A DNA stretch of 64,000 nt from positions 1-64,000 of IMG/VR virus record IMGVR_UViG_3300024262_000026; one strand, written 5' to 3'. Within the stretch, counting starts at the first letter, position 1, and each line of letters opens with the position of its first letter. Both the position numbers and the translations under genes were made by a program. Of this stretch, positions 26,199 to 35,631 are shown piece after piece. Under the pieces are notes generated by a model. The model was not told the origin of the DNA and did no database searches. It worked only from the letters and a program-made list of their open reading frames with translations. Source of the stretch: a virus.

Positions 26199-27836
26199 AT
26201 GGCACATTTCTCTGAAATGGAATTTTTATTTATAAACACCCCTGGCAAAAAAACACCAGCAACGAACACTATCGATAATACTGTTGGTGATAATGAGAGA
26301 TCCATATATGCATTAAATACCACAAGTACCCAACATTACTATGTATATAAAGGAAGGGAAGGAATAAGAGAAAAAGGTGTTGATAGCACAGGATTACGAA
26401 ATGAAAGATTATTAGGAAATCACAAAACAAAAGAAATTAAAAATTACACAAAAACAACAGTATATGAAAAAGGTTCAAACAACCCATATGTAGATCTAAT
26501 TAATAATTTTAATGGTACAAACTCTTCAAAATCTTTACTAATTAAACCATCAGACTTAGCATATCTAAGAGAATTAGGTGTGTATCCAATAAACAGAATG
26601 GTGATACTTAGAAGATTTGATGAAGGTTCAGCAATACCTGAAAAATTAGATGAATTAAATTCAGCACCAATATCAACGGTTATTGGTTGGTTAAAAGAAG
26701 AAGATAGTTTTGGTAAAATTAGATTTAATGAAAATTGGACAACTACACAAAAAAGATTAGATGAATTGCTTGGTGATATGATAAAAGAAAACTTTGCAAA
26801 AGGTAGCAATCTAAAATCAATTATGCCTGTGCCAAGTTTTGCCAGAGGAATACTTTTTGGATTAATGAGACAAATGGGAATTACAGGTGGGGAAGATTCA
26901 CCTTGGAATTGGAATAATATACCTATTGGCAATCCAAATGTGCTTCAAGAAGGACCATATAGAGACCCATCTACCCAAAACATAAAATCAGATATGCAAT
27001 ACTCATTTGAAACAACATATGAGCAAAAATTTATTGGTGATGTTGATCCAGGTGCGGCAATGATTGATATTATTGATAACCTATTAAAAATGGGCACAAG
27101 TGATATGAAATATTGGTTGAATGGTGAATCTGGAATAATACAATCAGCAAAAAGTGGAATTATGAAGGATGATATAAATTATTGGTGGTTACTTGTAAAA
27201 CGAGCAGTAACTGGTTTAGGTGAACTAATTAAAAAATCTATCAGCGCATTAAAAGCCGCAACAGGTGAAGCCGTGGACAAATTGCAAGAACTGTCACCAG
27301 GAGAAATTATGGAACAAGGTAAAAACCTTCTCAGGGAGACTTTAAAAACTGTAATGACAGCCACAATTGCAAAATATAGATGGGAACTTAAAGGTTCAAT
27401 AGAGATGATGACAGGTAGAGATAGTTCAACACCATGGTATTTAACCGTAGGCAATCCTTACACACCTTGGTTAGCAACCAACCATATAATAGTCAACAAA
27501 GTAGATATTGAAACAAGTAATGAAGTTGGATTTAATGATATGCCTATGTGGTTAAAAGCTACAATAAGTTGTAGTCAATCAAGAAATTTAGGTAGAAATG
27601 AAATTATCCGAATGTTTAATAATTCATTTTTGAGAGATTATTCTAAATATGATAAAAATCCTATGGGGGATAATATAAAACCTTTTGATCAAGCCACACC
27701 ATTGACAAGTGAAAACAATCCAAACAATGTTGGCACCGAATCATCAACGGAAAAAAGACAAATGTTAAATATACCTAATGTTGACACACAATCACAAATC
27801 AACAGTTTAACCACATCATTAAATAAATTACGATAA
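26199..27836 (+). CDS. Baseplate/tail-tube junction protein, probably gp48/gp54-like
   Basis: 545 residues. The C-terminal part (STPWYLTVGNPYTPWLATNHIIVNKV, NEVGFNDMPMWLKATISC, RNLGRNEIIRMFN) has the pattern of tube-initiator proteins, where a tube-like fold is capped by a strand-rich region ending near RxxGRxEI. The middle is helical and Lys/Glu-rich. It opens the baseplate operon, followed by gp53-like, hub-like and spike genes. The exact T4 equivalent (gp48 or gp54) cannot be fixed by eye. Confidence 0.6.
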   Translation: MAHFSEMEFLFINTPGKKTPATNTIDNTVGDNERSIYALNTTSTQHYYVYKGREGIREKGVDSTGLRNERLLGNHKTKEIKNYTKTTVYEKGSNNPYVDLINNFNGTNSSKSLLIKPSDLAYLRELGVYPINRMVILRRFDEGSAIPEKLDELNSAPISTVIGWLKEEDSFGKIRFNENWTTTQKRLDELLGDMIKENFAKGSNLKSIMPVPSFARGILFGLMRQMGITGGEDSPWNWNNIPIGNPNVLQEGPYRDPSTQNIKSDMQYSFETTYEQKFIGDVDPGAAMIDIIDNLLKMGTSDMKYWLNGESGIIQSAKSGIMKDDINYWWLLVKRAVTGLGELIKKSISALKAATGEAVDKLQELSPGEIMEQGKNLLRETLKTVMTATIAKYRWELKGSIEMMTGRDSSTPWYLTVGNPYTPWLATNHIIVNKVDIETSNEVGFNDMPMWLKATISCSQSRNLGRNEIIRMFNNSFLRDYSKYDKNPMGDNIKPFDQATPLTSENNPNNVGTESSTEKRQMLNIPNVDTQSQINSLTTSLNKLR

Positions 27837-27851
27837 AAATAACCACTTACA

Positions 27852-28307
27852 ATGAACATTTATTCATTTGACATATCATCATTAAAGTTAAAAGATAAAC
27901 TATTTAATCTATTTCAAAAAAATATTGTCTATAATATTGAAATTCAACTTTACACATATATAGTACCTAGAGAATATGAAATGAGGTTAGATTTAATTTC
28001 CAAAAGAATATATGGTTCGTCAAATTATGTTGAAGAACTAATGGTTATTAATAATATTATTAATCCATATTCAGTAAAAGAGAATCAAGAAATATATTAT
28101 TGCTCAGAAAATAATATAAATTATCTTTATGTTAAAGATGATTTAGAAGATACTGATGATATAAGAGAGCATATTATACGAACATCACAACCTAATAAAA
28201 ATCGTGAAACTAATAAAATTCCCACAACATTACAACCTAAAAATATCAAACAGGTTACTATAGACACTAAGAATAGGAAGATTAAAATCATGAATTCATT
28301 TAAATAA
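27852..28307 (+). CDS. Baseplate wedge protein, gp53/LysM-like
   Basis: 151 residues. The segment EMRLDLISKRIYGSSNYVEELMVINNIINPYSVKENQEIYY (residues about 40-80) matches the LysM-like core of gp53 baseplate wedge proteins (ISxxxYGxxxxxxxLxxxNxIxNPYxxxxxxxIYYP). The rest is less conserved and ends in Lys/Thr-rich sequence. T4 gp53 is 196 residues. It starts 15 nt after the preceding gene and precedes the hub-like gene. Confidence 0.65.
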   Translation: MNIYSFDISSLKLKDKLFNLFQKNIVYNIEIQLYTYIVPREYEMRLDLISKRIYGSSNYVEELMVINNIINPYSVKENQEIYYCSENNINYLYVKDDLEDTDDIREHIIRTSQPNKNRETNKIPTTLQPKNIKQVTIDTKNRKIKIMNSFK

Positions 28308-28325
28308 CGGGGTAAGTTGCATTTT

Positions 28326-28335
28326 TATATATAAT
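28326..28335 (+). promoter_or_regulatory. Phage-type promoter-like box (TATATATAAT)
   Basis: TATATATAAT ending 18 nt before the hub-like gene start, the same spacing as the box at 26171. Confidence 0.4.
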
Positions 28336-28353
28336 AAAAATGTAATTTACAAA

Positions 28354-29727
28354 ATGATAGAAGTAAAGGAATATTCTAATATTAAACAAAGATTAATTGA
28401 ATTTAATTTCGCAGGTAATCAACCTGACAACGCATTAACAGATTATGCATCATCCTTTGATATTTTTCCTATTGTTTTATTAAGCAAATCTAACCAAAAT
28501 TCGGGCACAACAATTGATCCTAGTGCAATTTTTAATATCAGATTGTTCAATAACAAATTTTTACCAGAAATTGAAATGGTATGTATAGATGAAATTGGTA
28601 CATTAATTGACGACTTTTTTCCTTTTGATAATGATGTAATATTAAGCATTTTTGTAAAATCAACATCAGAAGAAACTATGCCAATTAGAATGGATTTTAG
28701 AATATTACAATATAATCCAATACAAGCAAGTATTGAAAGCACAGAAAAAAGATTCTCACTTAAAGGAATATTAGATGTTGAAGGGTTACACTACACAATA
28801 TTTGAATCATATCCACATGAAACTAGTTATAATGTTTTAAAAACCATATCCAATAAAATAGGTTTAGGATTCGCAACAAATATGAGTAATACTGATGATA
28901 ATATGACTTGGATAAACCCAGCATATACTTATTTAGAATTTATTCAGGATATTACTAAAAGAGCATATATATCAGACAATACCTTCGTTTGGTCATTTAT
29001 AGACTTTTACTATAATTTAAACTTTGTTGATATAGAAACCGAACTTAGCGAATCACCAAAAGTCTTACAATCCATAAATACAAACTTTACTGATGAAAAA
29101 AACGAAGAAAAAAAAGAAGATTTCGTTGATCTTTATCTATCAACAAGCGACAATTTAGCAATGACAAACAAATTTATCGCAAAATACAATCTAACTAACC
29201 GTTCATTTAACACAAATTTAGATTCAGGATATATTTATTCTTCTAGATGGTTTGATAAATCAACAAATACAATTGAACAAACACTCACTCAAGAGAACCA
29301 AACTGACGATCCAAATTTAATTCAACTAATAACTAATGAACCTATCGTAAATAATAATAAAGGTGGCACATTCTTAGGTAAAATAGATGAAGATAATGTA
29401 CATAAGAACTATCACTTAGCATTAACACTAAATGAATTTAATATATCTAAATTACATAAAGTAACAATGACAGCAACACTTCAAATGGTTAATTTTGAGA
29501 TTCGAAGATTTCAAAACTTATTAATAGATTTTTTTGATGTTAATATAACAAAGGATGATATCGGAGTAAAAGAAAAATTGTCTGGATATTGGTTTGTTAC
29601 TGGAATTAATTATAACTTCAAAAGAAATGGTGGAGCAACACAAGAAATCACATTAGTTCGTAGAGATTTAAATTTAACATATACAGAACTTCACGACATA
29701 AGAAACGAATTAAATCGAAAAAAATAA
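28354..29727 (+). CDS. Baseplate hub protein, gp27-like
   Basis: 457 residues. The C-terminus (LSGYWFVTGINYNFKRNGG followed by TQEITLVRRDLNLTY) is the typical ending of gp27/gpD-type baseplate hubs that hold the spike. The central part contains beta-strand runs and a segment with TYLEFIQDITKRAYIS. It lies between gp53-like and gp48-like genes and upstream of the gp5-like spike, the standard order for contractile baseplates. Confidence 0.65.
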   Translation: MIEVKEYSNIKQRLIEFNFAGNQPDNALTDYASSFDIFPIVLLSKSNQNSGTTIDPSAIFNIRLFNNKFLPEIEMVCIDEIGTLIDDFFPFDNDVILSIFVKSTSEETMPIRMDFRILQYNPIQASIESTEKRFSLKGILDVEGLHYTIFESYPHETSYNVLKTISNKIGLGFATNMSNTDDNMTWINPAYTYLEFIQDITKRAYISDNTFVWSFIDFYYNLNFVDIETELSESPKVLQSINTNFTDEKNEEKKEDFVDLYLSTSDNLAMTNKFIAKYNLTNRSFNTNLDSGYIYSSRWFDKSTNTIEQTLTQENQTDDPNLIQLITNEPIVNNNKGGTFLGKIDEDNVHKNYHLALTLNEFNISKLHKVTMTATLQMVNFEIRRFQNLLIDFFDVNITKDDIGVKEKLSGYWFVTGINYNFKRNGGATQEITLVRRDLNLTYTELHDIRNELNRKK

Positions 29728-29736
29728 TTAACAACT

Positions 29737-31284
29737 ATGCCTTTAAGTTACAGAAATTTAATAAGTGGTAATAAAATAATGGACACTCTTGGTTCCATTG
29801 GAGATAAAGATGAATTTGATAGAAATCTACAGGATATCATAAAAAATCAGAGAATTAATCCTAAATATGTGAAAGGTTATGAAAGTGAAACTTTCTGGGA
29901 AAGCGTATTTGGTGGACAATTAGGCGCAAAAGATAATCCTGAAATGCAAAGTAGGTTTGGTCAATTATTTGGATTTGAGAATAAAGAAATTGATCCTTAT
30001 GATCCTTACACTATTTCTGGTGCAAAAAAGGAAGTGTGGTGGAAAGATGAGAATGGAGACCCAATGGTAGGTCGTGTCTTATTTCCAAAAATAGATGAAG
30101 ATGTAAATACATTTAGAAATATATTATTTAATGATTTTAATAATGATCCATATGAGCAATATGAAGATCCACTAATTTTAGGTTTCAAGGTTGGATTCAA
30201 CCCAAATTCACCATTTTTTAATGGTTCAACAGTAGGAGATGATATTAGTTCTTCACCTTTTAATAGTATTCGTTATTTCTTCGATAAATATGGATTTGGT
30301 GGTGATGCACCAATAGACGAAATTGCAACTAGATATGAATGGTATTTGGAATTTAAAAGAAAATTATTTACAATTTTTGAAAAAAATATCACAGAAGGAC
30401 AACCAGTATATAATAAACCATATTATATCAATAAAATATCGGGATTAAATAATTTAAACAAAAAGATAATTAAATATGGTGATGACAAATTAACTATCAC
30501 TCTAAATGAAGATGTTAGAATGATTGCTTGGTATCTTTCAGAATTATATAATAACTTAGTATATTCATATAAAAACAAAAGGTATATGATACCTGAAAAT
30601 CTTTTAAGATTTGATATGAATATTCAAATTAGTGATATGAGAAATCACATCTTTCCTACTGGGAAATTACAACCAGAATTGAGAGAAGATCAAAACAAAC
30701 TATTTAAATATGAAATATCTCCAAAATCAACAATAATGTTTACATTACATGATTGTAGTTTTAACTTTTTCAATTCATATAACTTTAGTGACGATATCAT
30801 ACAAGCAGGTTATGGCGCATCAATGCCTTCTCAATCAGAATTACAATTTGATATTATATATAAATCTGTAACAAGATGGAGCACCTTTCCTTTTCTTGAT
30901 GGTGGAACAGAAATTAATCCTTGGGAAAATACAATAGATAGTAAATATTTTAAAGAATTAGAAATAATAAAATCAGAAAGTACATCTCCTACACCTAAAG
31001 GATTTTGGAATAGTAAATTAAGTTCCGTAGCACAAACAGTTGCTAACGCAGGTTTGAATTATCTTGACAATTTAGAAACTAGGTTAAGAGAAGAAAGAGG
31101 TAAATTTGTTGAAAGTTCTTTAAATGAATTTAGAAATTGGACTACTATTAACAAAATAGAACCCGATAATGTTTATTCACCAGATTTCAATAATAGATTA
31201 AGTTTAAAAAATGCTGGAAAAGCCTTAGCATCAGACTTATTAAATGATTTGGAAGGTGATGTAAGAAATATAACTAACTTTTAA
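29737..31284 (+). CDS. Baseplate or tube-cap protein, unknown T4 equivalent
   Basis: 515 residues. The central region (RFDMNIQISDMRNHIFP, then YEISPKSTIMFTLHDCSFNFF, and ELQFDIIYKSVTRWSTFPF) has the pattern of a tube-fold domain, as in gp48 and gp54 junction proteins, so it may be a second such subunit. The N-terminal part has no recognised domain. It overlaps the spike gene start by one base (TAATG), a sign of coupled translation in the baseplate operon. Confidence 0.55.
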   Translation: MPLSYRNLISGNKIMDTLGSIGDKDEFDRNLQDIIKNQRINPKYVKGYESETFWESVFGGQLGAKDNPEMQSRFGQLFGFENKEIDPYDPYTISGAKKEVWWKDENGDPMVGRVLFPKIDEDVNTFRNILFNDFNNDPYEQYEDPLILGFKVGFNPNSPFFNGSTVGDDISSSPFNSIRYFFDKYGFGGDAPIDEIATRYEWYLEFKRKLFTIFEKNITEGQPVYNKPYYINKISGLNNLNKKIIKYGDDKLTITLNEDVRMIAWYLSELYNNLVYSYKNKRYMIPENLLRFDMNIQISDMRNHIFPTGKLQPELREDQNKLFKYEISPKSTIMFTLHDCSFNFFNSYNFSDDIIQAGYGASMPSQSELQFDIIYKSVTRWSTFPFLDGGTEINPWENTIDSKYFKELEIIKSESTSPTPKGFWNSKLSSVAQTVANAGLNYLDNLETRLREERGKFVESSLNEFRNWTTINKIEPDNVYSPDFNNRLSLKNAGKALASDLLNDLEGDVRNITNF

Positions 31285-32990
31285 TGGAAAAAAGATTTGA
31301 AAAGAAATTATATATGGGGATCGTTGAAGATAATTATGATCCAAATCGTAAAGGTAGAATTAAAGTTAGGGTGCAGTCCTTATATAATGAGATACCACTA
31401 AGCGATATTCCTTATGCTTCACCATTTATGGATTTAGCAGGTAAAGAATATAAAGTTCCAGCAATTGGTAAAATTGTAAATATTTTATTCTTAACTAATG
31501 ATTTTTATGACCCATATTATATCTATTCTGAAAACTATAACATAAATTTAGAAAATAAACTAAATATGTTAAGTGATGATGAGTATGTCAATTTTGTTGC
31601 ATTACTTTTTGATGAAAGAACACAAATTTCAGCGGATAGTAATGAATTAACAATTGATCATCTTTATAACAAAATAACAATTAATAAGGAATCAATAAAT
31701 CACGAATTAAAAGATAATACCCAATTATTAAATTTAGGGGACAGAGCCGCTGGACAAGATGCAGTATTAGGTAATCATTGGTTTGATTGGTTTGATGAAT
31801 TTGTAAGTACATTACTACAACCAACATCATTATTAGGAAATCAATCAGCCCCAATAATAAAACCTCAAATTGATGGATTGTTACATAAATATCAAGCAAT
31901 TAGACCAACATTCGTTTCTAATCACGTTAAAATTGTCGATAATAACCAAGTTACAAAACTTGATAGAAATCCTAGAACAGATACATCAAAAGAAGATAAA
32001 AGTCTAATTGATAACACTATCAATTTTGATAATCAAGAACTTTTACAAAGAATTGAAGAACAAAATAAAAAGGCATGTAAAATTGAAGTATCTTCAAAAC
32101 CAACTTCACGATTACCACAACCTGAAACTGAATCTCATGGTGATGATCCAAATTTCACACCTGATGAAGGTTCTTATGAAAAACGATTAATTGATGGAAA
32201 AATTTATACTGTGACTGATGCAAATAGACAAGAACTTGATAATCTTGAAAAATCAATAGAAGCTCAAAAAGAATTAGAAAATAATACTCCAAGTGGAAAA
32301 TATAAAGGTCAAAGTTATTTAATTGATGGTAAATATAACACCAAAAGTAAAGTTTATAATCCTGAAGAAATTGAAGAAACCAAAGTTACATTACCAGATT
32401 CAATAGGAAATTATCCTATATATAATAAAGGTGTAGAAATTAGTAAAAAACCCGCAGTTAAAGTGCAAAATAAAATAGTTATTAGTGACTACTACCCAGC
32501 ATTTAAAAAAATGTATGATGCGGCAAAATCTGATGGTGTGATACTTAGATTAAACGATGCTTATAGATTATGGGACGACCAATATCGTTTAAGAGTTCAA
32601 AATGCACCAACAAACAAAAAAACTGATGAAACATTTTTAAAAACCGCAAGTTCAAAACTTTTTAAACCTGTAACTGCACCACCAGGTTATGGGTATCACC
32701 ATTATGGAATAGCATTTGATATATCGACAAATGGAGGTAAAAATGATGCGTATAAATGGTTAGAAAAAAATGCTGTTAATTTTGGATTTGTAAGAACAGT
32801 AAAATCAGAAACATGGCATTGGGAATATAAACCTTGGGAAGTTAGAAATATAAGATCGTGGGACAAATATGCAGTAGTTCCTAAGAATCATAATACTTGG
32901 ACAATCGGAGGTGACGAACTTGATGATCAACAAATTGCAACTAAACAAAATACTAGAAATTATACTCCTAGTTCACCAAGAGAATGTTAA
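31284..32990 (+). CDS. Baseplate central spike (gp5/VgrG OB-fold) with M15 peptidase domain
   Basis: The N-terminal about 110 residues form the gp5-type OB-fold (MGIVEDNYDPNRKGRIKVRV...LPLSDIPYASPF...PAIGKIVNILFL). The middle is charged and low-complexity. The C-terminal domain is a VanY/M15 D-Ala-D-Ala peptidase: HxxGxAxD motif with His472, Gly475, Ala477, Asp479 and HWE with His512-Glu514. T4 gp5 carries a lysozyme in this place, so the spike degrades peptidoglycan by a different chemistry here. It is the last gene of the baseplate operon. Confidence 0.88.
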   Translation: MEKRFEKKLYMGIVEDNYDPNRKGRIKVRVQSLYNEIPLSDIPYASPFMDLAGKEYKVPAIGKIVNILFLTNDFYDPYYIYSENYNINLENKLNMLSDDEYVNFVALLFDERTQISADSNELTIDHLYNKITINKESINHELKDNTQLLNLGDRAAGQDAVLGNHWFDWFDEFVSTLLQPTSLLGNQSAPIIKPQIDGLLHKYQAIRPTFVSNHVKIVDNNQVTKLDRNPRTDTSKEDKSLIDNTINFDNQELLQRIEEQNKKACKIEVSSKPTSRLPQPETESHGDDPNFTPDEGSYEKRLIDGKIYTVTDANRQELDNLEKSIEAQKELENNTPSGKYKGQSYLIDGKYNTKSKVYNPEEIEETKVTLPDSIGNYPIYNKGVEISKKPAVKVQNKIVISDYYPAFKKMYDAAKSDGVILRLNDAYRLWDDQYRLRVQNAPTNKKTDETFLKTASSKLFKPVTAPPGYGYHHYGIAFDISTNGGKNDAYKWLEKNAVNFGFVRTVKSETWHWEYKPWEVRNIRSWDKYAVVPKNHNTWTIGGDELDDQQIATKQNTRNYTPSSPREC

Positions 32991-33367
32991 AAAATTTCTT
33001 CTTGTAAAATTTCCATACATTCAGTCACAGCAATTTTAGTACCAACTATCACATAATCATATAAACTAAAGACATCATTTTCTCTTGCAGTTTTATTGAA
33101 AAAATCATTATCGGTGAGTAGTTCATCAATATCGCCTTTATATTTTAAATAGAAATTAAAAATATCATTATCTTCTACGAAATTTTCAATTACAGTATCA
33201 GAATCTTCAATATACTTATTGATAAAATTTTGATAGTTAACCATTTCTGAACTATTTATAGTACCATCAATTAATTCTAAAATACCTCTTTTAAGGCTTT
33301 TATATTTACCAGTAATTTTTTCTTCGAAAGAACTGATATCTTCATTTAATTTGGAAAATCTTTTCAT
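32987..33367 (-). CDS. Unknown 126-residue protein with leader-like N-terminus
   Basis: Acidic, mostly helical (MKRFSKLNEDISSFEEK...). The first residues resemble the N-terminal leader of the 49-61 kb proteins, although less closely. It converges with the spike gene and overlaps it by 4 nt. A phage-type promoter box ends only 3 nt before its start, so its mRNA may be leaderless. No domain recognised. Confidence 0.65.
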   Translation of the reverse strand: MKRFSKLNEDISSFEEKITGKYKSLKRGILELIDGTINSSEMVNYQNFINKYIEDSDTVIENFVEDNDIFNFYLKYKGDIDELLTDNDFFNKTARENDVFSLYDYVIVGTKIAVTECMEILQEEIF

Positions 33368-33370
33368 AAA

Positions 33371-33380
33371 TTTATATATT
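33371..33380 (-). promoter_or_regulatory. Phage-type promoter-like box (AATATATAAA), 3 nt from ATG
   Basis: Minus-strand AATATATAAA separated from the ATG at 33367 by 3 nt. Confidence 0.4.
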
Positions 33381-34053
33381 AATTTACAATTATCTTTTTT
33401 AATTCAATCTCAGTATAATTTTCATTAATACCAACATCAAAATATATCAATTCTTCATTGACAACTCTAAAACCAATATTACCCGAATGAACATCAACTG
33501 GGTAAATATTATATTTCTTAGTTTCTATTGCAATATGTTTCAATTTTTCAATATAACTATCAACCTGCTTTTCCGTAAGACATATTTTACACTCATCAAA
33601 ATATTTAGTCTTAAAATAGTTAATATACGAAGGATGGAATTCATTATATTTAAAGAAATCTTCTTGATTATAATTCACTGCAAAATAGTCAAAAAAATCT
33701 CTTACTGCTTCTGAGTACTCAACTAATGTAATCAAATACTCCATTATTAATACATATGTTGGCTTTTTTAATTCGGAACTCACCAATTCATACACTTCAT
33801 AATATTTAACTATATTATTTGTATTTTCACCAATCAACATATTTGCGGTAAACGCTTCTCTTTTATCTGTTGTAATTTTCATTACTTTATATCCATCCAC
33901 TTTATATGCTGAGCCATATGATCCAGTATTAATATAATTCATAATATCTCTACCTATCTTTCGAGCAACATTTCGTGCAAATACCATACTATATCTACTG
34001 GACGCAATTTGTTCCACTTGCCATTCTTCAAAGCAACAATACATTTTCTTCAT
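33379..34053 (-). CDS. Protein-kinase-like protein
   Basis: 224 residues with the core motifs of the protein kinase fold: glycine loop INTGSYGSAYK (Gly44-Lys51), VMKI lysine (Lys59), hinge region VLIMEYL (about 101-107), catalytic loop PVDVHSGNIG (Asp187, Asn192) and metal site YFDVG (Asp206, in the place of DFG). It is short, lacking much of the usual C-lobe after the metal site. It could phosphorylate host proteins, as in T7 or other phages, or be a degenerate kinase. A phage-type promoter box is 6 nt upstream of the start. Confidence 0.75.
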   Translation of the reverse strand: MKKMYCCFEEWQVEQIASSRYSMVFARNVARKIGRDIMNYINTGSYGSAYKVDGYKVMKITTDKREAFTANMLIGENTNNIVKYYEVYELVSSELKKPTYVLIMEYLITLVEYSEAVRDFFDYFAVNYNQEDFFKYNEFHPSYINYFKTKYFDECKICLTEKQVDSYIEKLKHIAIETKKYNIYPVDVHSGNIGFRVVNEELIYFDVGINENYTEIELKKIIVN

Positions 34054-34059
34054 TGTAAC

Positions 34060-34069
34060 CTTATATATT
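34060..34069 (-). promoter_or_regulatory. Phage-type promoter-like box (AATATATAAG)
   Basis: Minus-strand AATATATAAG 6 nt before the kinase-like gene ATG; best match to the consensus of the class. Confidence 0.45.
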
Positions 34070-34121
34070 AAACTTTAAAAAAAGATTTTGATATATTAAA
34101 TTATAAAAACAATTAAAAATC

Positions 34122-34550
34122 ATGTTAGAACATTTATATGATAAAAATGGGGATTTAAAACCTGAGATAAAAGAAAAAATAGAAATTTTTGCTGAAGAAT
34201 TCAGCGCAAAATTAGATATTGAATATAAAAGAGCACAAAAACTCAAACACTATTTAGATGAAAGAGATTTTGATGATTTTATAGGAAGAATAATTAGAGA
34301 GCATGGTGACAAATATTGTGATAAATGTTATAAAAAAGGTTATGAACCTTATCCTAATAATAAATTTAATTTATTATTAAAGTTAGTTGAAATTGAAGGA
34401 GAAGAAATAACAGACATTGATTTTAAGGATGATTGTGTTTTTCCAAATCAAATTATAAAATATAAAAATTATTATTTTCAATGGATTTGGGGGCAAGGCT
34501 GTATCATACTTATATATGATGAAAATCATGAAAGAATATTTTCAATATAA
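34122..34550 (+). CDS. Unknown 142-residue protein
   Basis: Not recognised. Contains a CDKCYKKG segment (about residues 66-73) in an otherwise acidic, helical N-terminal half and a beta-rich, aromatic C-terminal half (YYFQWIWGQGCIILIYDE). It overlaps the next gene by one base (TAATG). Confidence 0.65.
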   Translation: MLEHLYDKNGDLKPEIKEKIEIFAEEFSAKLDIEYKRAQKLKHYLDERDFDDFIGRIIREHGDKYCDKCYKKGYEPYPNNKFNLLLKLVEIEGEEITDIDFKDDCVFPNQIIKYKNYYFQWIWGQGCIILIYDENHERIFSI

Positions 34551-35005
34551 TGGCAAGTTTACATAAACCAATATCACCATTTTTCCCAAATCCAATTTTA
34601 TTATTTGAACCTATCTATAACAATTTAGTTGATATTGACTTTGGTGAGAATGTTTTAAATGAAAATTGTTTTAAAATAAAAGGCAATATTGCACACATTC
34701 ACAACAATTATGATAATATAAGGAAAAAAAGTACATCACAAATAATAGAATCTTTGATTAATACTAATTTGCCAAAAGTTATATTTAATTATCACGATAA
34801 AAATGGTGAAGTATTAGAACAAATAATTGTTTGCAATTTCAAATTTATAAAAATCATAAATAAATTAGATTTTAATTGGAATGAGAATACACTAAAAAAA
34901 TTAAAAGTTCAATTTGAATATGATAAAACTTTTCATTCTGAAAAAGAATACAATTCATATATTCGAAAAGAAAAATTAAACAAAATAAATGGACGAAAAG
35001 ATTAA
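34550..35005 (+). CDS. Tail-tube-like paralog with the common C-terminal tail
   Basis: 151 residues. FEPIYNNLVDIDFGE at the start parallels WEPIHPNLYEVTIIL of the tail tube protein at 664, and HDKNGEVLEQIIVCNFKFIKIINKLDFNWNENTLKKLKVQFEYD parallels the tube HDREGKVIRR...CQF...LDWSSNT...VDYW. It is therefore probably a tube-fold protein (tube cap, terminator or baseplate subunit). It ends with IRKEKLNKING, the C-terminal tail recurring in small proteins downstream, and the next start codon lies inside this tail. Confidence 0.55.
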   Translation: MASLHKPISPFFPNPILLFEPIYNNLVDIDFGENVLNENCFKIKGNIAHIHNNYDNIRKKSTSQIIESLINTNLPKVIFNYHDKNGEVLEQIIVCNFKFIKIINKLDFNWNENTLKKLKVQFEYDKTFHSEKEYNSYIRKEKLNKINGRKD

Positions 35006-35321
35006 AAAATTAGAAGAACATCTAAATTTTGTTTGGAGTTTAATTCCAAACAAACCAACATATGGAGAATTTAATAAAATATTTCCTGTTAAAAATAATG
35101 TGGAAGTATTAAGAAACTTTGAAAAAGAAAATGAATGGTTTGGTATAGCAAGATATGATACCGAAAATGAAGGCATTTCAATACTTAGTATGTTTGCATC
35201 TATCACAGACTTTTTAAGTGATGGTTGGAGATTAGCATTTGACACCGAAGGTGATAATAAAGATACACCAATAGAAGAACAAATAATTGTGGGATTTAAA
35301 ATGATTAGACTTGATAATTAA
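34989..35321 (+). CDS. Unknown 110-residue protein
   Basis: Starts within the C-terminal tail of the preceding gene (overlap 17 nt). The middle has ENEWFGIARYDTENEGISILSMFASITDFLSDGWRLAFD, a compact alpha/beta pattern. No family recognised. It converges with the histone-like gene and overlaps it by 4 nt. Confidence 0.6.
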   Translation: MDEKIKKLEEHLNFVWSLIPNKPTYGEFNKIFPVKNNVEVLRNFEKENEWFGIARYDTENEGISILSMFASITDFLSDGWRLAFDTEGDNKDTPIEEQIIVGFKMIRLDN

Positions 35322-35554
35322 TCATCAACATTTTCAATGTAAGGAAATCTTTCTTTATTTCTCGGATCTATAATATCTTTGCGATATTCAAGAACATCTA
35401 ATTTTATTTCTCTACACTTCTTTGCCACATCCTCTAATTTTCTTCTTAACCTAATAGATGCCGCCTTAATATTCTTACTATAAGTTTTATAATAATCAAC
35501 TCTTGCTGACTCTAATATTTCAATCAGTTCGTCAATTTCATTTAACTCACCCAT
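35318..35554 (-). CDS. Histone H1-like (Hc1) small DNA-binding protein
   Basis: 78 residues. The core DYYKTYSKNIKAASIRLRRKLEDVAKKCREIKLDVLEYRK matches the Hc1-like proteins common in Bacteroidota (Kxx-K-AA-RLRK-L---K---E-R-EV), which bind DNA. Start placed at 35554 (MGELNEID) rather than an upstream ATG, because the longer frame begins with low-complexity sequence and lies in the promoter region. A phage-encoded histone-like protein could condense phage or host DNA or regulate transcription; no direct evidence. Confidence 0.65.
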   Translation of the reverse strand: MGELNEIDELIEILESARVDYYKTYSKNIKAASIRLRRKLEDVAKKCREIKLDVLEYRKDIIDPRNKERFPYIENVDD

Positions 35555-35605
35555 AAAACTTATTTTTATTTTTATATATTGATTGAAATAGGACCCATAC
35601 ACCAT

Positions 35606-35615
35606 AATATATAAA
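35606..35615 (+). promoter_or_regulatory. Phage-type promoter-like box (AATATATAAA)
   Basis: AATATATAAA 16 nt before the 154-residue gene start (18 nt before the second ATG). Confidence 0.4.
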
Positions 35616-35631
35616 AATAAAAATCATTATA

